Shown piece by piece: positions 33,290-47,800 of a stretch of 64,000 nt of DNA. The notes under the pieces are model-generated. The model worked only from the letters and a program-made list of their open reading frames with translations. It was not told the DNA's origin and ran no database searches. Source of the stretch: Symsagittifera roscoffensis (Eukaryota > Xenacoelomorpha > Acoela > Convolutidae). The stretch is from NCBI RefSeq assembly GCF_963678635.1, contig NC_087069.1, positions 23,344,360-23,408,359 of the forward strand, in the 5' to 3' direction. Numbering within the stretch: position 1 is the stretch's first letter; every line of letters starts with the position of its first letter. Position numbers and translations under genes: made by a program.

Positions 33290-35680
33290 AATCTTTCGTG
33301 TGTCGTATTATTTATGAGCCAAATGTTTTGATCAAGCACAATATTCAACTCCATAAAACTCCTAATGATTCATACGGTTGCTATTGAAATATGATTCAGA
33401 AAAACAAAAGTTTCGAATAGAAGTTAATACAAATTTGGTTTTGACTTAAATTTATCAATTATCCAAGGTTAGACTTAAAACAAAGAAAAAAGGAGAATTG
33501 GAGTTTTATGGAGGTCATACAAATTTCATGTATGGAAGAAGGTTAGTCAGACAACTCCCTTTAAGGGCTTTGCTAGTCATAAAGGGTTTATGCAATTTTT
33601 GAGATAAATGAAATCTAAGGGCTGTAATTGAGAATTTTTTGACTAGCCAGATGAAAGAAAATAGACAAAAATGACCAGGGAAGAGGTCATTTTCAACCAA
33701 AATAACAACCAAGTTTCACTAAGAATGGGCTATTTAATTGCAGACATACTCAAAATTGTCTGTTGGCTCACGAAATTCAGATATGCAGTTGACCACCAAC
33801 CTCTGACCTACTATGAACAAAATAACAAAATCCATTGAGCGAAAAATTGACGTTTTTTATCGTTGATATTCTTTTTCAAGTTTTCAATAAAGTTTACGAT
33901 CAAATTGGCTTGAAAAATAATATTGAATGCTTTTTGTAATCTACAAACTCATTTTTTGTTTTTGATTAGCATTAAAGATTCATTTTTTTTTTAAATTTAC
34001 TGTTATGATTTGTTTTTCAAGTTTCAACTTTGGAAAAAATTGATTGTGTCAAGAGATCTTATGAGAGCTTAAAGTTGTATGGTTGTAAGCCCGGGTTCAG
34101 TTGAAAATAAGTGATAAAAAGTGAAAAAATTAGCTATCACCATTGATATTTTTGGGACAATGGCAATAATTATCGATAGGTTATTGCTATTTTTGGTTAT
34201 TTTTAGCGACGAAACAGCACTAACAAACCTATCAAAATGAGCGAAAACACTTAACTACTGGGGTTTGATTGCCTAACCATCTGCCTCTGCGCCACAAACC
34301 CTTAGATAGATATATTAAGGTTATAGGGTTTATCAACTCACACTCTCATTTAAAAGCTACTAGAATTTCTTATGCTTTAGCGCTGATTTTCAGCAGAATC
34401 ATTACTGAAATAGCTCTGGCATATCGCAGGTTTAGTTATCCAAAAATTCGGAATATTAGCTTAATCAGCGCTGGAAGTTAGCTATCATTGGTATACTACA
34501 AAAAAAGCGATAATTAACGGTGGGACTTCATACCGGGAAACAATATTATTGAAAGCAAAACTGATCAATTCTCAAAATAATTTAAGATAATCTCGAACAT
34601 AAGTGACACTAAATTTGAAAGTAAAAATCCAAAATTGGAAGTTTCCGTAAGCTTTTTTGCTTTTTTCTTCGGCTACAGCTTCCATTAAACCATAAATCAG
34701 GACTTGAAACTAATAAATCGATGAATGTAGATACCTAGCTTTCTTTTAACTTTTGGTTTTAGATTAATTTTACAAAAGCAAAAATAGATTTTTTTCTCAA
34801 AAAGGATTTTGAGTTCCGGTAAATTTATTTCCAACAAAAAGATTTGCCGGCAAAAAAGTAACAATAAGCAAAATTGAAATAAAACTTTTGCTATGTTTTC
34901 TATGAGTATCAGATGCGTAAAAATTATTTGTGCACCGCGACTTTGATTTCAAAAGTTCGTTACAACGCTTTTTCATCAATTAACCAAAGGAAAACAAGAT
35001 TAGGTGGTCGCTGTGCAGGTAAAAGATCAAAATTTGATCATGCCCATTTTTGTAAAAAAAAAAACGAATCCGACGGTAAGGGCCTCAAAATCGTAAATCA
35101 GTTCATCTCGAATGATGTGTTGTTGACCTATCTGATTATGCTGGAAATAAAAACAAATAAATAATTAAAACTATCTGCTTTTGCCTGAAAAATTGACAAA
35201 AAAGTTTGCTATCATGAATTGAGAGCAAAAAAAAACAATTTTTAAGAATGTTCAATTGAAACCACCCATTTTCTTCCTCTTTTTTTAATTAATGTTGTAT
35301 TTTGTATGGCAGAGTTCTGTATATGACTGCCTTTTAACTAGATAACATTTTCTTTAAGCACTTGGCCTGTATATCATCTTACAGCTCTGAGTTTTCTTTC
35401 AAGGGCCAAATTAACAGTTTTTTTTCTAATTTTTTGTTTTCGGAAATATATGAAACAGTTTAAGTCCTGGGTGAAAAACCTTCAGTATGATAAATCACGT
35501 TACTCTAATTAAATTTGTTTTGTTGTATCGGATTTTGCGTGGAAAACTAAGTTTATTCTGTAGCTATCGGATTTTGCCTTGAAATTTAAGTATATTTTCA
35601 CTTCATGATTGGAGAACACTAAAGCCACTTAATATTTCTGAGAAAACTGTAAGGAAAAATCTGACTGTCGAATATTTGTA
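33290..35680. other. Upstream region of VGAT, no feature supported
   Basis: AT-rich; the promoter and any 5' non-coding exon of the downstream gene probably lie here, but no element can be pointed to. TATCGGATTTTGC occurs twice near 35527 and 35567. Confidence 0.4.
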
Positions 35681-35686
35681 GTGTCG

Positions 35687-35870
35687 ATGAAGAAAGCGAT
35701 AAACGTGGCCTACGGGATGTTCCCGCGGGCAGCCGCGACAGAGGAGGAGAGGACTGGATTCGTGGACAAAGAACACTGCCACGATGCAGACACTGACGAC
35801 TTCAGTAGCACAATGCCGCACTCTGATTGGTCCAAAAACGGAAGCATGGGTGGGGCTGGCGGAGGACTAG
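35687..35870 (+). CDS. VGAT: VGAT exon 1 (residues 1-61)
   Basis: Encodes MKKAINVAYGMFPRAAATEE and an acidic stretch. GMF..(A)AAT.EE..GF is the conserved N-terminal pattern of the family. Donor CTAG|GTAACT, phase 1. The sequence tttgtAG just upstream could be an acceptor, in which case the true start lies in an earlier exon. Confidence 0.85.
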
Positions 35871-38800
35871 GTAACTAGTTGTTTTGAGTTGCAGCGATCA
35901 TAGGAAATTAAAATGTTGAATGTATACAAAAAATAAGTTATAATTTAACGCCTGAGATTATAAGCAAAAATTAAAGTTTTCTGTAATATACTATTATTAC
36001 TCGGGGGGTTTCCAGATTTTTTTTATAGACCAGTAGCAGGCCAAAGTTATTTATTTGGTCAAAACCTATTCATTTGGTCAAAATAGCATTTTTTAAATTT
36101 ATTTGATCAAACAGCAATTTTTTTTCCAGAAAATTAGAAAATGTTATTTTAGCAGAAAAAAGTGATTATGGTTGCCCAAAAAGATCAAAATTAATTTTAA
36201 AACAAACCCTTCTTCAGAAACTCCTGGAGTGAGCATTCTATTACTGGATCTGGCTATTTCCAATTCTGGCTCAGATTGTGAAAAAAAGTAGATTTTTCAA
36301 TAACTTCCAAACTTTCCTTCTTCCTTGATCCTTTTTTGCAGGCAAAGATGGTGGTGGCATGGTACGGGGAGAGGGTGAGGGAGACTTTGACTCCCCGGAG
36401 CAGGAGTGTCACGGGGAATTAGCAGAGAGTGAGAAGAAGAAGATCACAGAGTGGCAGGCAGGCTGGAATGTCACAAACGCCATACAGGTCAGCTAATGTG
36501 ACGTAATCATCAGACTTTACTGTAATTGTTATGCAACAGTTACGCCCTATTATGAAACAGTAAAACATGAGATGTACTGCACTAGTTCACCAAAATTGGA
36601 TCTGATCAAAGTCCAAGAGTTACACTCAAATTTGGAAGTCGGATATAAAACATTTTGAGGCGGAGGATTTTCAAACAGTTATCAAAAGTTTTGTCAATTT
36701 TTGATAATTTCCGATGACCTAAAAAACACTTTATTAAACCTATTTTTGACTGAGTTTTTGGAGCTGCAGGCAAAATTGTGAACAAACAGGTACAAAATGA
36801 TGCGTTTCAGGAGCTTTTTGAAAAGTTTTGACCAAAAAAAAAACCCTGTTATCCTAATATTGTCAGTTTGTGCATATTGTCAACACAGCCGAATGCAGAC
36901 AAATTTTAGTAGCATTTAGCCGAAAAATAGTTTCTTCATTCAAAGATTTGCACAATTAGAACTTTCGGCATTTTTTCACAATTGAATCTCGAAACTTTCG
37001 AATTTTGTTTTCAATTGGCTTCCTAAAATTTTTTCGAACAACACAATTTTGGAGGTTTAATTGAATAAACCTAAAACTTGGGGTGAGTTTTTTTGTTTAC
37101 TGAACCGTGATTATCAAATGCTATCAAACATAACCGGCAAACTTAATTGTTTCTTGTCCAAAAATTTGGACAAGAAAAGTTTTGTTAATTTTGGTAATTT
37201 CATGGATAGTTTCATACATCTGAATGCTTCGTCTTGAGATAGTTTTCGGTGATGAAAGTTGAGAACGTTGACGTATTTTAGCAAGGAAGCCAAATGGAAA
37301 CTGAGAGAAATTGAAAACAAGAGTTGTTGTTGAGTTTTCCAAAAAAGCTGCAAATACTAAATTGTTTGCAACAGTGGTAAAATTTCAAGAAAATTTTAAA
37401 TTTTTTTTCTGATGTGAATATGCTACCTAGGGGCAGAAATACTTTGATATAAACTTTTTATGGGCTAGTAATTTCTTGTTTAAAAAAATCGACAAATCGA
37501 AAGCTTTTCTTCTAAGTCTGATTGATTAAAAAAAATGTAGCATCTTCTTCTCGAGCAAATGGAAAACCTGCGGACCTAATCAGCTAACTGCAAATGCATT
37601 ATTGTTTCCGACCGTTTGAAAAATGAGAAAGAATTTTATAACCGAGTTTGTTGTAGTTTTATTGTTCCGACTTTCGATACGAAAGTAACGGAATATTTGT
37701 GCTCGGGGTGGGTTTTTTTTTCTTCAGACAAATTTCGACTTTTTCACTAGCCATTTTTGACGGAATTTTTTTATAGCATTCGAAAGGTATTGTTGTCCTG
37801 AGCTCAAATTTGAAAAGATATTTCACCTGTGATCGTTTTTTGTAAAGTTATGGGGGTTTAAAGATTGCCATTTCGGCCAATTTGGGACAATTAACGCGCG
37901 ATATATTCCGCGCTATTAACGCGTAATCGGAGAGTTAATCCGTCTTAGAAATCGTTCCAAATTGGTTTAACGAAGCTTATTCGCCATAATTGATTTGTTA
38001 CAAGTAGCGAAATCTATCCTTTTGTACTTTTTATGGCGTGTGGGGGGATGATTTTTATAAAAAAAAACTTCAAATTTTTGAAAAAAAAATTTCATTTTGT
38101 TTTTTATTACTTTTAATTTTTTAATGATATTACTGCTCCATAAACCTTATGCCTGGTATGAGCAGTCTTTTTTCTTTTTGTTTTCCACGCAAAATCAGAG
38201 ACCACAAAAAATCATCGCAATGGGTCGAGTGGTATATCAAATTAAAGCCGTTTCAGTTATGATTCGAACGACATTAAACTGAACAACGAGAAAAGCTAGC
38301 TTGAAATTTTTAATTTTTGGTCTTATTTCAAGCTAATAAAATGCCTTAGCGCCATCATGGGAATCAAAAGTTTTAAAAGTTCAAAGAATTTCAGCAAAAA
38401 AAAATTAAAATTGTTTAAAAACTTTTATAAACTTTTGTAACGATTTTGTTTCGTTATTCTAGCCATTTTTTTACAAAAACTTATTATGTTTCTTATTAGC
38501 CAATTAGCTTATTTGACTATGACTGTCGATTATGCCTAATTTCTGTTTTTTTGTTCACATCTTTTTTATCACACCACACAGAAAGAACGACAGTAAATTT
38601 GAACAAAAAATCGTATATTTTGTACGACTGTGCTCGTAGCATTCTGCGCTATTGCACAGCAAACGCTATCCTTGTTCAAGTTTTGAAAACTGAGTTTTGT
38701 ACAATCTTTAAAAGTTGTTCTTCAAAAAAATTGATTCAAAAAAGAATGGAAGTTAGATAGTTGTTGCCATGAGCCTCACAGTTTTTAAGTTATTGCTCTG

Positions 38801-41800
38801 GATTATTAACTAGGAAAACATAAAACAAAAAATCATCAATTCTGCAATTGAGATAATTCTTAACTACTTTGGTCGATTGATCTGATAATGTCTGACAAAT
38901 GGGTTCACTGAAGGCCACCGCAATCGGTTACTAATTTGTTTCGACCACTCTAAATGAATTTCAAGGAACTATGGCCTATGGTGCTGTTACCGAGATTTCA
39001 CATACATCAAAAAAAGTTCTCATCTGTTGGAATTAAATATCACTCTGAAACTTTTTGAATCATCTATTGATATTTGAAAATATTTTTTAGAAAAATATCA
39101 GAATGGCTTAAAACTCTTTTTGCTTCTGAGTATAGTTTACGAAAAGAGTAAAAACGTATTGGAAATAGATTTTACAGAAAAGAAACTGAAAGTTCCTCTT
39201 GCTCCAATTATTACTAACATTGTGGCTGGAACATTCTTCTCTTCTTGCAGAGTAAATAGCCACTCAAGCGTAAATCCTGTTTTCCGTTGAATATCTGTTT
39301 TCCATATGTATTTTTTGCTTTATATGTGTACTTTACAACTTAAAAATAGCTCATAATTGCGCATATTGATTTTAAGGTATTGGGCTAGTAACTAACTTCA
39401 GTTCATTTTGCTCTGGTTCAAAAGTTGTAAGAAGTTAAATACAATTACATAGAGGATGTGCTGACTCCAATCATGGCGCTATTTTGTAGAGGCGGATATA
39501 GTTTTTTTGTTTGATTTTTGCATTCGATTGAGACAAGCGGAAGCCAATCGGTCAAGATTTTTAAGCGCCAGAGTTATTTTTTCAAGGTCACATAGTATCA
39601 ATTCTTTACCCGGAAAGTTTTTTCACGTGTTTTTCAAGTGCTTTTTGACGTCACTTGAGGATTGAAACGGTGAACACTGAAGTTCACCTAGCAAAGAATG
39701 AAGTTTTAAATATTCCCCGAACGTCTAGCAAATCAACTAACTTTTTTGTTCCCAATTTTTTCCATTCAATGAATGTTTGTTTTAGTCTTTCGATCTATTT
39801 ATATCTGAACAAAACAGCAACGTCTTTTCAAACAACAAAATCAAAGTAGGTGAATAAAAAAGAATCATCAAAATTGCCTCAAGTTATAAAACTCGAACAA
39901 TAAAGTAATAAATTTTATAACTAAGCCCATAACCCGCATATCAACCTCACTTCTTATCTGCGCAAATCAACAGGCGAGATCGTCACCTCTTAAAAAGATG
40001 AAAAACTGACAAAATCAGAGAATAAGACGGAAAAACAGCAAAAAGAAGAAAACAGATTTCAAAAAAGAGGCAATAACTACACGCTTGGCTCCCCCAATTG
40101 ATTAAACAGATTTCTTCAGGCAGTTTTGGGGGAATATGCAAAAAATTCAAAGAGGGATTTCGAAATACATGTCACAGAATGATGCTAATTAACGGCAGCT
40201 CGAGTTTTGCTGGTAGTATAAAATGACACTTGTGTTTCTATATTTGTTATATGTGTGGGGTATTTGAATTGGGTTAGTGTATGACTAAAGGGCAAAATTC
40301 ATTTGTAGGATTAGAATGTGACAAGCGAAGGATACTTTTGCCATAAAATACCAACCAAAATTAAATGTATTTTTTAGAAGGAAATCACAGCTGTGGTTAT
40401 AAAATTAATCAAGTTTTGAGGTTTTTTGAAGTTATTTTTTGTTTTGCTTCAGAAATATTAGATTTTTTCCATCGCTGCTATCAGTATGTTTCCAGTCGTA
40501 AATAACAATTTTTATCCTTTGACATATTTTAACACAAATGTCAGTAGAAATTCCCAAAAAGGCTTTGCTTGTTTAGAATGTTTTCACAAACAACAGTTTT
40601 TTGCTCTTTAAACAATGTTTTGTTGTTTGATATTGGTCGCTCAGATATATGGCGTTGTCAGTTATAGGCTTTTTAAGTTCAGAATTGGGTTGATGAAAAA
40701 ATTATAGTAAATTATCTAAAATTGGCAGTGAGATGTCAAAATGAGGAACTTTATCCTCGGCGTTTTAAAACAAAACTAAACAAGACTTTTCGTACGCCAG
40801 GGCAAGGCCCTGAATGTTCCGACTGTAACGTAACCAATATCGAATAATTGTTGGTACACAAAATAAAACTACAAAATAGTTAGACAGTATAAAGCATCAA
40901 GTGTAAAAAAATGAGTAAGGCCGAATTTATACGACCGATTAGTTTGCCTCAACTCATTTTGGAAACATTCGTGTTGCAAGATAATTTGCCACGCATAAAT
41001 AATTTGCGTTACCCCTCAGTATCACAAACAAAACTTTCCCAGCGCGCATGATTTAGTCTATTCAAACTCCCAAAAACTTATACAAAAATTGATTGACAGT
41101 CAAATGTCGATTTCAAAATAAAATCAAGTATTCGATATCCTTAATTGGGTACTTTTTTACTAATAAGCTTCCATTTCGATTTCCAAAATTTGACTGAATA
41201 AAAAAACTTAAGGGTTAAAGCTTAACTCAAATTTAAAAAAATCCTCTTTTTACTTATCAAATCAGGGCGTAATTTTGAAATAATTTGTCCAAAACCGGAA
41301 TACACTGAGATATTTTTCGAATTGACTAAAAAATGCTCAATTTTTAGGCAAAGTCGCTGCTGCGGCAACTAAGCCGACAAAAAAACGCACACAAACAGAA
41401 GACCGACAAGGATTTTTTGACGAGCGGACAACTTTCCGCTCACAAAAAACTAAGTCCTAGCCTAAGAATCTAACCTTTTGATCTTTGTACTTATAGGCAA
41501 GTGCGTTAGTTTTTTGCCACATGCGTGAATTAACGTCTAGCTTTTGATTCCATATGAAACAAAAGTAAAATTATTCAAGTGATTCTGTTAAATTATTTGT
41601 TAGCCCAAAAAAAATCTTTAGTTGTGATAACGCTTGCTAATCGCAAGCGTAAAAACCAAAAAATTAAGATTTATAATATTTTTTTGAAAATAAAAAAAAT
41701 GCCATTTTTTCTTAGTAAGAGATGACTGAATTAGTTCAAATGTTGTATAATAAATACCAACTTAAAGTGAGCATAGCATTAGAATTGATCAAGTTGTTCA

Positions 41801-44800
41801 TTGCTCTTGTTTATTTTGAGTCATTATAGAGAAACAGGAAAATATCAGGCCAATTTTTTGTCGAACTTGAGATCATTCTTTGAACCGTTTCGAATCAGTA
41901 TCACAGTTGAAATCACGGAGTTGAAAAGAGTGTAAGTTCAATCCACATGACGGTTGACTATGAGTTTTCTTGAGTTTTCTAATATGAGTTTTCTAATATA
42001 TGGTTCCTTCTACGGTCGGAACAACGCGAATATTCCTGCAAGACAAAATCGTTGCTGTTCCGTCTGCATTTTAACCCGTCAAATTGAGAATTTTCAATAT
42101 TTAAAATTTTTCAAAAAAAGATTTGTTGACAGGTGCAATATCTCTAGATTTTGTATTCAGGGCAACAATATCTTTTAGACCGCAAAACAACTTGTTCTAA
42201 AGTATGCTAGATCAAGTTTTGTAATTCTTCTTGGAAAGTCTATTTCTGTTTTGAAATTGATTTTTCTGTAAGAAACGAGATAAAACCAAGCAGATTTAAA
42301 AATTATTTCTTCTTCAAAAATTAGAAAACACCGCTAAACTTTCTTTTTTATTCAATTGTACATCAAGACACTCAAGTCAATTGAAAAAAAAAAAGAAAAT
42401 TTTTGACAATTTTTGCTATCTTACAAAGAGTTTAAACCGTGTCTAATGGGTATGCATTCACAGCATTTTTTTCTAGTTATTTTTAAATTTTGCTCAAGTC
42501 GTTTCTAATCTCTTTTACTTCAATATTGAGTCTTAAAACTCAGCAGTGTGTAAATGTATCGAATCTAGATCCCCTATTCCCACTTAATTTGAGGAAGAAA
42601 AAGTAGCCCAGCTTCCTTGGATGTCGAAGAGGGTAAGGGCAGGGGAAGACAGGAAGCGGCACTAATTTTGCCCAATTACCAACATCCCCTTTCCTCATTA
42701 AATCCACCAGCAACTGTCGCCAACTATTTCCCACATTCGTTTTCCATTTCAACAACACATCTCCCCCCCCCCCTCCTATGTTTCATGTTTTTTCATGTCC
42801 TCAATATCAACACCCTTTCTGCACTTTACACTTGTCGTCATATAGATAATTGCTTTCATCGGATTCCGTTTTTTGTTTGTTTTTGAGTTCATTTGAGTTA
42901 AACTGTGGTTCACCTTTGTGTTTAAATTCCGGTTAATTAGTGGATGACATTTTTTTTGTTTTCATGGGCTAAATTTTGATGCAAAGATATAAAACATCAT
43001 TTGATTTTTTTGAATTGTCAGCTATTGCAATCTTGAATATTGTATTTTTTGGAGGGATAACGACAAATGTGGTTAATTGGTTTTTTAAAGAAAAAATTAC
43101 TTCCAGTGATAACATTTTTCGAAGTTCTTTAGTGCGTGAACAAAAGCAACTGTTTTTTTTCAATTAACAGAATTTTTTAGTTTTGCTGTTTAAATTGACC
43201 CAATTTGGATTATAATTTGTTGAAAAAACACTAAAGGCCTAAAATATGCATTTTTTCTTAGACCCGATTTTTTTGCTAGCTTTGTATTCTTTAAATTATC
43301 AGAACTTGAAATAGAAAGCAAGCTGCTCTATTTTGACATGCTTGTTAAACTCTGTCCGACAATTTATTTCCCAATTTCATTTGTGCGCTTAATCTTAGAC
43401 GGACGCCTTCAAGGAAAAGACAACTGAAATCCAATCATCATAGATTTAAAATAACACGGCATTTAAAAGGACCGTGAAATTGAAATGTTAGATCTAAAAG
43501 TGATGCCCTTATTATCTATTCAAGTATTGTTTGTAGGTAAATAGCGAGGATGATTTTCAGCTAAGAAATTATAGTTACAGAAGGACTTTGTCCTGTAAAC
43601 AATTTTTTGTCCTGTAAACTATTGGACTAGTTTGATGTACAGTTCCCGGGTTGACCCCCATGCAACAAAAATCCTTATCATACAATTCCATACATCAAGT
43701 GTATAGAGAAAATGTTTGTCAAACAATTTTCTTACATTTTCGAAAAACGATAGAAAATAAAAACTAAACTTTTTCTGCGGCTTGAGAACAGTTGAACAGG
43801 CTGGTAATGAAAAAAAAACTGACTTAAATTTTTTTCAAAAACAACTTGCCATACAATTTTCATATATGAAAATTGTATGACAAGCATTTACGCCATCAGG
43901 GAAATTTTTTCAAAGTTTTTTGCAAACCAATTTTTGAAAACTTCAAATTGAATTGGTAGCAACTTTTTTCAAAGGATGAGAACAAAATGCGAAAACAAAT
44001 CGTTCAAATCCAAGTAAAGGAGAAGCTATCAAGAACGAAAAACTAGAAATTTCGTTTAATTTTTTTCTCTTGAAAATGCTTTGATTCAAGTAACCTTTTC
44101 TGGAATTTGTCACCCTTAAGCGTTGTTAGGGATTAAAGATAAGTAATAAAGCCTTATAATCATGTAATTTAGTTATGTGATTACCGAACTGCAGGAGGTT
44201 TGCCGGAGATAGTTCACGCAGATATAAAGGTTTTTTAAAAAAAAAAAGTTTTTTTTTAAATTTTTTTTGGAGGCAACCCTTTCTACAGTGTTTGAGGTAA
44301 CCCCCTCTGCAGAAAATTAAGAAACTCAAGTTGCAACTTCTAAAACAAAACTTTTTTCTCAGGTTTTCTTCTCTGTTTAGAGATTGCACGGCTTATTAGA
44401 TGGGCATTAATGCAATTTAGCCTTATTTGAAAAAAAAGTTTTCCGAAAACTGTTTGTCATACAATTTTCATAAAATTTAAAAGTTTTAGTCATACAATTT
44501 TTATTTATGGCAAAATGTTAGTCAAATAATTTCCATTTATGGGAAAAAATTTATTATTATAGAGATTTCATACAATTTTTTGTACGTATGGAATTGTATG
44601 GAATTGTATGACAAGAAATTTTCCATTTATGAGAATTGTATCAGAAGCATTTTGGGTCAACCCGGGTTCTTACAATCAGAGAAAATGAAATTTTCTCAAA
44701 TCTGTGAGGTATTGAAGTAAAAATGTATAAATTTTTTTAGTTATTCTTTATTCTTTTTGTTGCAAGAAAATCGACGTCACATGAAGTTGTTTTGTTTATT

Positions 44801-47800
44801 TATAAATCACACCCCTTGTTATTTTTCTTCTCGCGTGAAAGTAAAAATATCGAACTTTTGTTAACACTTTTTTGAATTTGGTTTATTTATTGATGCAAAC
44901 AAACGCATTTTGCAAAAAAAAAATCTGACTTAATGCTCAAATAATGGCAGGATAGATATTGGCACGGCAATATGTATAAGTTCGTACGATCATAAAAAAA
45001 CTTTCCCTAACATAAAATTTTTTTTTCTCGTACCCACCCAAAGTTTTTATTTCTTATCATTTGGCAGTTCAAAAAGCTATAAAAAACGAATTCATCAAAA
45101 ATAACTAAGCATTCTTTTAAGCTCTTAAAAAGTATGAAAATCGGGTCACGTTTTTGGTGACAATTTTAAGAGTTTACAAAATACAAGGACAAATTACAAT
45201 TTAAGGACAAACTCAAAGATTAAGGACAAAATCGAAGTTTTCATTTAACAGTTTTCTTCTACCTGCTCTCATAGAATTACTGCAACTCTCCGCTGAAATT
45301 GATATTCACTTCTGGATCTATACCTGGGCTCCTGAAGATCAATATTAGTTCATCTCTGGTCACAGCAGTACACCATAGTAATGCTTGGCCAATACTATAT
45401 ATTGTATTACACTTTACTTAGCTGCAATTTATCTCATGTATTGTATTAAGATGGTATGGTATACTGGTGGGTTCAAAGAGCTGTCTAGCAGTGAAAATTA
45501 GGGGGAAAAGGGAGAGAGAGGGAGAGAGGGGTATGGGGGTACAGGGACAGGTTTGGGGGACACAAAATCAACAATGCTGTCAAGTGCAGATGACACGCAG
45601 AGGGAGAGTGGGAGAGAGGGAGAGAGTCGGGATTGGTATCTCGCTATGCATTATAGAAGTAGAAGTAGACCTTGCAATATGTACATTAATTATACATTAG
45701 GCACAGATTGGAGAAAAATAAGTATATCCTACAAATAAGAAAAAAAAGGAACAGAAAAAAAGAAAATTTTTCGTAGGCTGAGTTATTTCATATGTTTTCC
45801 GGATTTATCGAAACTTGACTCACTATATGAACCCGTTAAGACAAACAAAAAACGGTGAGGACGAGGAAAAATGGTTGCTTTGCAAGTAGCACATTAAAAA
45901 ACTGGACCGTAGTATTTATCTTAGCAAAAAAGATAAAAGACAAAACTTTTTGTTCCGACATTCGTCAGGAAAGTAACGGAATATTTGTGNNNNNNNNNNN
46001 NNNNNNNNNNNNNNNNNNNNNNNNNNNNNNNNNNNNNNNNNNNNNNNNNNNNNNNNNNNNNNNNNNNNNNNNNNNNNNNNNNNNNNNNNNNNNNNNNNNN
46101 NNNNNNNNNNNNNNNNNNNNNNNNNNNNNNNNNNNNNNNNNNNNNNNNNNNNNNNNNNNNNNNNNNNNNNNNNNNNNNNNNNNNNNNNNCCTGTGATCAT
46201 TTTTTGTAAAGTTATGGGGGTTTAAATATTGCCTTTTTGGCCAAATTGGGACTATTAGAGCGCGATAAATTTCGCGCTATTAACGCGTAAGCGGGATTTA
46301 ATCCGTCATAGAAATTGTTTCAAATTGGTTCAAGGAAGCTTATATGCCATAATTGATTTGTTAATAGGCGCAAAATCTATCACCTTGTACTTAATATGAC
46401 GTGTGTGGGATGTTTTTACATAAAATCTAAAATTTAAAAAATTTATTTTTTATTTTTTCCATTACTTTGAAATTTTTAATCTTATTAATGCTCCATAGAT
46501 CTTAAAAGGCAGTCGGAACTTTCAGGGCTTCGCCCTGATACGAGCAATCTTGTTGGTTTTTGGGTTCAGTAAATCACTTCCAATAGAATAAAGAATGAAA
46601 TTGGCGATACGTTTAGTAGGTAGTTTAGTATATTTCTTGCTATACCATAATTGAACACCCATGACATAATTCACACAACAAACATATTATCACTCAATTT
46701 AATGGTTAAAAACTGTCAAAACTTATAATTCGCATTAAACGAAACATTTAGTCGCCAGTAAAATTAGTCAAATTAGTCTTTTATTCTCTACAAGATCAAA
46801 ACTTCTTCAAAAACTACATTGCATCTAATTTTTTTTAAAAGATTCTCGATATATAAAGTAAGTCAATTTTAGAAAATTTTGTTTGATGTTAATTTTTCAC
46901 AAATAACATAGTTGATCTAGAGATTCCTCTCGAGTAAAAACAACTTTGAAGCAACAAGCATACACGCTGGTATCCAAGGATTTCCGAATTGAGTCCCGCG
47001 CGCTGTCAATGCTGTACTATTTGCGCATCAAAATAATTCTAAGTTTTATGAAATCTAGTTCCATGAAATTATTATAATTAAAGAACGGTTTTTTTTCTGG
47101 CAGGTGAATGGAATAAAGTTACCATTAATTGGATTAAAAAGAAACTGTTCATCATATCTAACCTTGTTATTAATGACAAGGTACTGATAAAAAAAATTGT
47201 TCCGAGCCGCATTAACGACATTTTAACCCAAATTGTAGAACAACCACGCCCTTTATATTTTGCATCCTGAGATTCAGTTTCTAACTGGGCTGAAATTTCC
47301 AATAATTCCACTCTAGAGGGAGGGACAGTAAGGAAATGTTTGACAATTAGTCAGCAAAAGTGGACTTTATAGATTTATATTCTATCAACCTTTACGTGCA
47401 ATGAGCGCTTTTGAATTGTACTCAACTATATTTAATTGGTATTTATGTATCATATAATTTGAGTCTGAAGAGCGAACGGTTGAAAACGAAAATGAATTCG
47501 AAGGAATCAGATTCATATAAAAAATTAACCTTTTTCCTTCTCGTTTCCCTGATTCATTGCAATAACTGCTGGTAGATACGGTAGTAGAGAATGATAGACG
47601 AATGCTTACTCGTTAAAAAACAACCTCATTGGGGCAAAAAAAATCTAACATTTTTGCGAGGGGATGGGTGGAGTTTAAAATTTTTAGGAAAATTATCTGA
47701 GCATATTTTTTGAGTCCACCAAGGAGATTTTCTGAGCTCTCTCGAAGCACTAACAAGATCCTGTTTGGCCAAATGTATTTCAAGTGCCGTTATAACATTT

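Noticed and set aside
42617-42886. 89-residue proline-rich frame in VGAT intron 2
   Set aside because: Depends on a C-rich run; no splice signals in phase with VGAT and no domain.
45467-45738. Two overlapping 61-77 residue frames
   Set aside because: They lie in GA-rich simple sequence within VGAT intron 2.
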